Made by a program: the position numbers and the translations under genes. A DNA stretch of 6,193 bases, taken from the NCBI GenBank assembly GCA_011051475.1, contig DRLE01000204.1, positions 1-6,193 on the forward strand, in the 5' to 3' direction. Each line of letters opens with the position of its first letter. The stretch's first letter is position 1. The DNA is from Gammaproteobacteria bacterium. GTDB taxonomy: Bacteria > Pseudomonadota > Gammaproteobacteria > SZUA-229. The notes beneath the pieces were generated by a model. The model saw only the letters and a list, made by a program, of their open reading frames with translations, was not told the DNA's origin and did not search any database. Of this stretch, positions 5,440 through 6,193 are shown one piece after another.

Positions 5440-6054
5440 TTACATGCCGTTACCGAATTTATCGTTGAACACCTGCGTGGTTTCACGCATGCCTTTCAGG
5501 GCAATGGTATAACCGCGCAGCACACCCAGCGCCCAGTCGATGCGCTCACGAAAATAGGCATCGGCATCCGCATTATTATCCGCCGGGTTTTCATTGAGCA
5601 CACTCTCCACATTACGCACGATAATCTGCTCCGGGATATAGCACAGCCGGTTGTTCTTGTAGCTGCTCATGCGCAGCTCGGCCACCGGGTAGGCGCCACC
5701 GTCGGCCGAGGATACGCCGATGATCATAGCCGGCTTGTGGCCCAGCTGAAAACGATTGAACAGCAGGAAAAAGTTTTTCAGCCCCGAGGGCACCATGCCG
5801 TGCCACTCCGGCGCGATCACCACGAAACCGTCACTGTCGCTGAGCATCTGCTGTACCGGCGCAAGCGTAGCATTCCATTCTTCATCATCCTCCCAGACAC
5901 GCTGATCCCACATCGGCAGGGGATTGTCGGCCAGGGAATAAACCTGCGCCTCGATATCGTCGAACTGACGGTTTAGTGAACTCTCGATATAACGCGCGAC
6001 TTTTTCGCTCTGGGATGGATTGCGGTGGCTGCCGCTGATAATGGTTATTTTCAT
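5440..6054 (-). CDS. NADPH-dependent FMN reductase family flavoprotein
   Basis: Predicted 204-residue cytoplasmic flavodoxin-like oxidoreductase. The first strand and phosphate-binding loop are clear: MKITIISGSHRNPSQSEKVA (1-20), where GSHRNPSQS (8-16) should bind the FMN phosphate. The second flavin-contact motif is PEWHGMVPSGLKNFF (82-96), matching the family pattern PEYNxxxPxxLKN. SSADGG (115-120) marks the third loop. The family uses NAD(P)H to reduce FMN, quinones, azo compounds or metals; the substrate cannot be read from the sequence. The C-terminal part (about 140-204) is longer than in the smallest members and includes an acidic Asn/Asp/Ala stretch (158-166) and a helical end. Start ATG 6054-6052 is preceded by GGA (6063-6061) at 6-nt spacing. 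The gene converges on the outer-membrane protein gene across the MITE-like element and appears to be a single-gene unit. Confidence 0.92.
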   Translation of the reverse strand: MKITIISGSHRNPSQSEKVARYIESSLNRQFDDIEAQVYSLADNPLPMWDQRVWEDDEEWNATLAPVQQMLSDSDGFVVIAPEWHGMVPSGLKNFFLLFNRFQLGHKPAMIIGVSSADGGAYPVAELRMSSYKNNRLCYIPEQIIVRNVESVLNENPADNNADADAYFRERIDWALGVLRGYTIALKGMRETTQVFNDKFGNGM

Positions 6055-6193
6055 CGTTGTTCCGGGGGAGGTTGTTTTTGGTTATGGGCTTACTTTAACG
6101 GTTGATGGAGGGGAGGTACACTGAGAATTTTTATGGCTTAGTTTTTTGTATTCTTTTTAAACAGGCTGGTTGGCTTTTGTTGTATCGCGTTTC
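6055..6193. other. Gene upstream region, AT-rich, no supported gene
   Basis: This end segment is the leader side of the flavoprotein gene and is visibly richer in A/T than the rest, with T-runs on the plus strand (for example 6127-6131, 6142-6147). It should contain the flavoprotein promoter on the minus strand, but no convincing -35/-10 pair was found. A short plus-strand frame beginning at ATG 6105 is open to the window edge (29 codons), without a ribosome site. It cannot be judged from this window. Confidence 0.45.

Noticed and set aside
6105..6193. Plus-strand frame from ATG 6105 open to the window edge, with a hydrophobic middle
   Set aside because: Only 29 codons, no ribosome site, and an AT-rich T-run background favours chance hydrophobic codons.

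Overview
The window reads as chromosomal DNA from a free-living gammaproteobacterium. The SprT and SlyD homologues have the gammaproteobacterial architecture: SprT carries the same C-terminal zinc-ribbon wording as the E. coli protein, and SlyD has an insert-in-flap domain and a His tail. The large outer-membrane protein belongs to a TraF-like family that I associate with gammaproteobacteria. The genus cannot be fixed from this sequence. Gene density is high and base composition is moderately GC-rich, except in the AT-richer last 130 bases. No rRNA, tRNA, CRISPR array, transposase gene or phage gene is visible.

Layout: six protein genes plus one hypothetical. (1) sprT (+, 52-606) converges on (2) a minimal SET-domain protein (-, 627-950). 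The SET gene shares a 50-bp divergent promoter region with (3) an alpha/beta hydrolase (+, 1001-1888). A strong two-way intrinsic terminator (1969-2009) separates the hydrolase from the convergent (4) slyD (-, 2027-2509). Divergent from slyD is (5) a conserved-looking but unrecognised 304-residue cytoplasmic protein (+, 2633-3547). Then comes (6) a secreted outer-membrane beta-barrel protein of the TraF-like (plasmid-transfer TraF_2) type. It is driven by an extended -10 promoter that lies inside the longest open frame, so its real start is ATG 3710 and not the upstream TTG. Finally (7), an NADPH-dependent FMN reductase family flavoprotein (-, 5440-6054), converges on it.

The most unusual part is the 260-bp gap between genes 6 and 7. 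It is almost entirely a 230-bp imperfect palindrome (5188-5417) with about 40-bp terminal inverted repeats and a 4-bp direct repeat (ATAG) at both borders, as expected of a non-autonomous, MITE-like mobile element. Each half contains two small hairpins. When the two halves are compared, their stems differ by paired, compensating changes while the loops are conserved. The 9-nt loops of the inner hairpins are exact reverse complements of each other. This suggests selection on folded DNA or RNA and not just a decayed inverted repeat.

The genes do not form one pathway. They are mostly single-gene transcription units in alternating orientation, covering DNA-protein protease-like, protein-methylation, esterase-like, protein-folding/metal, outer-membrane and flavin-reductase roles.
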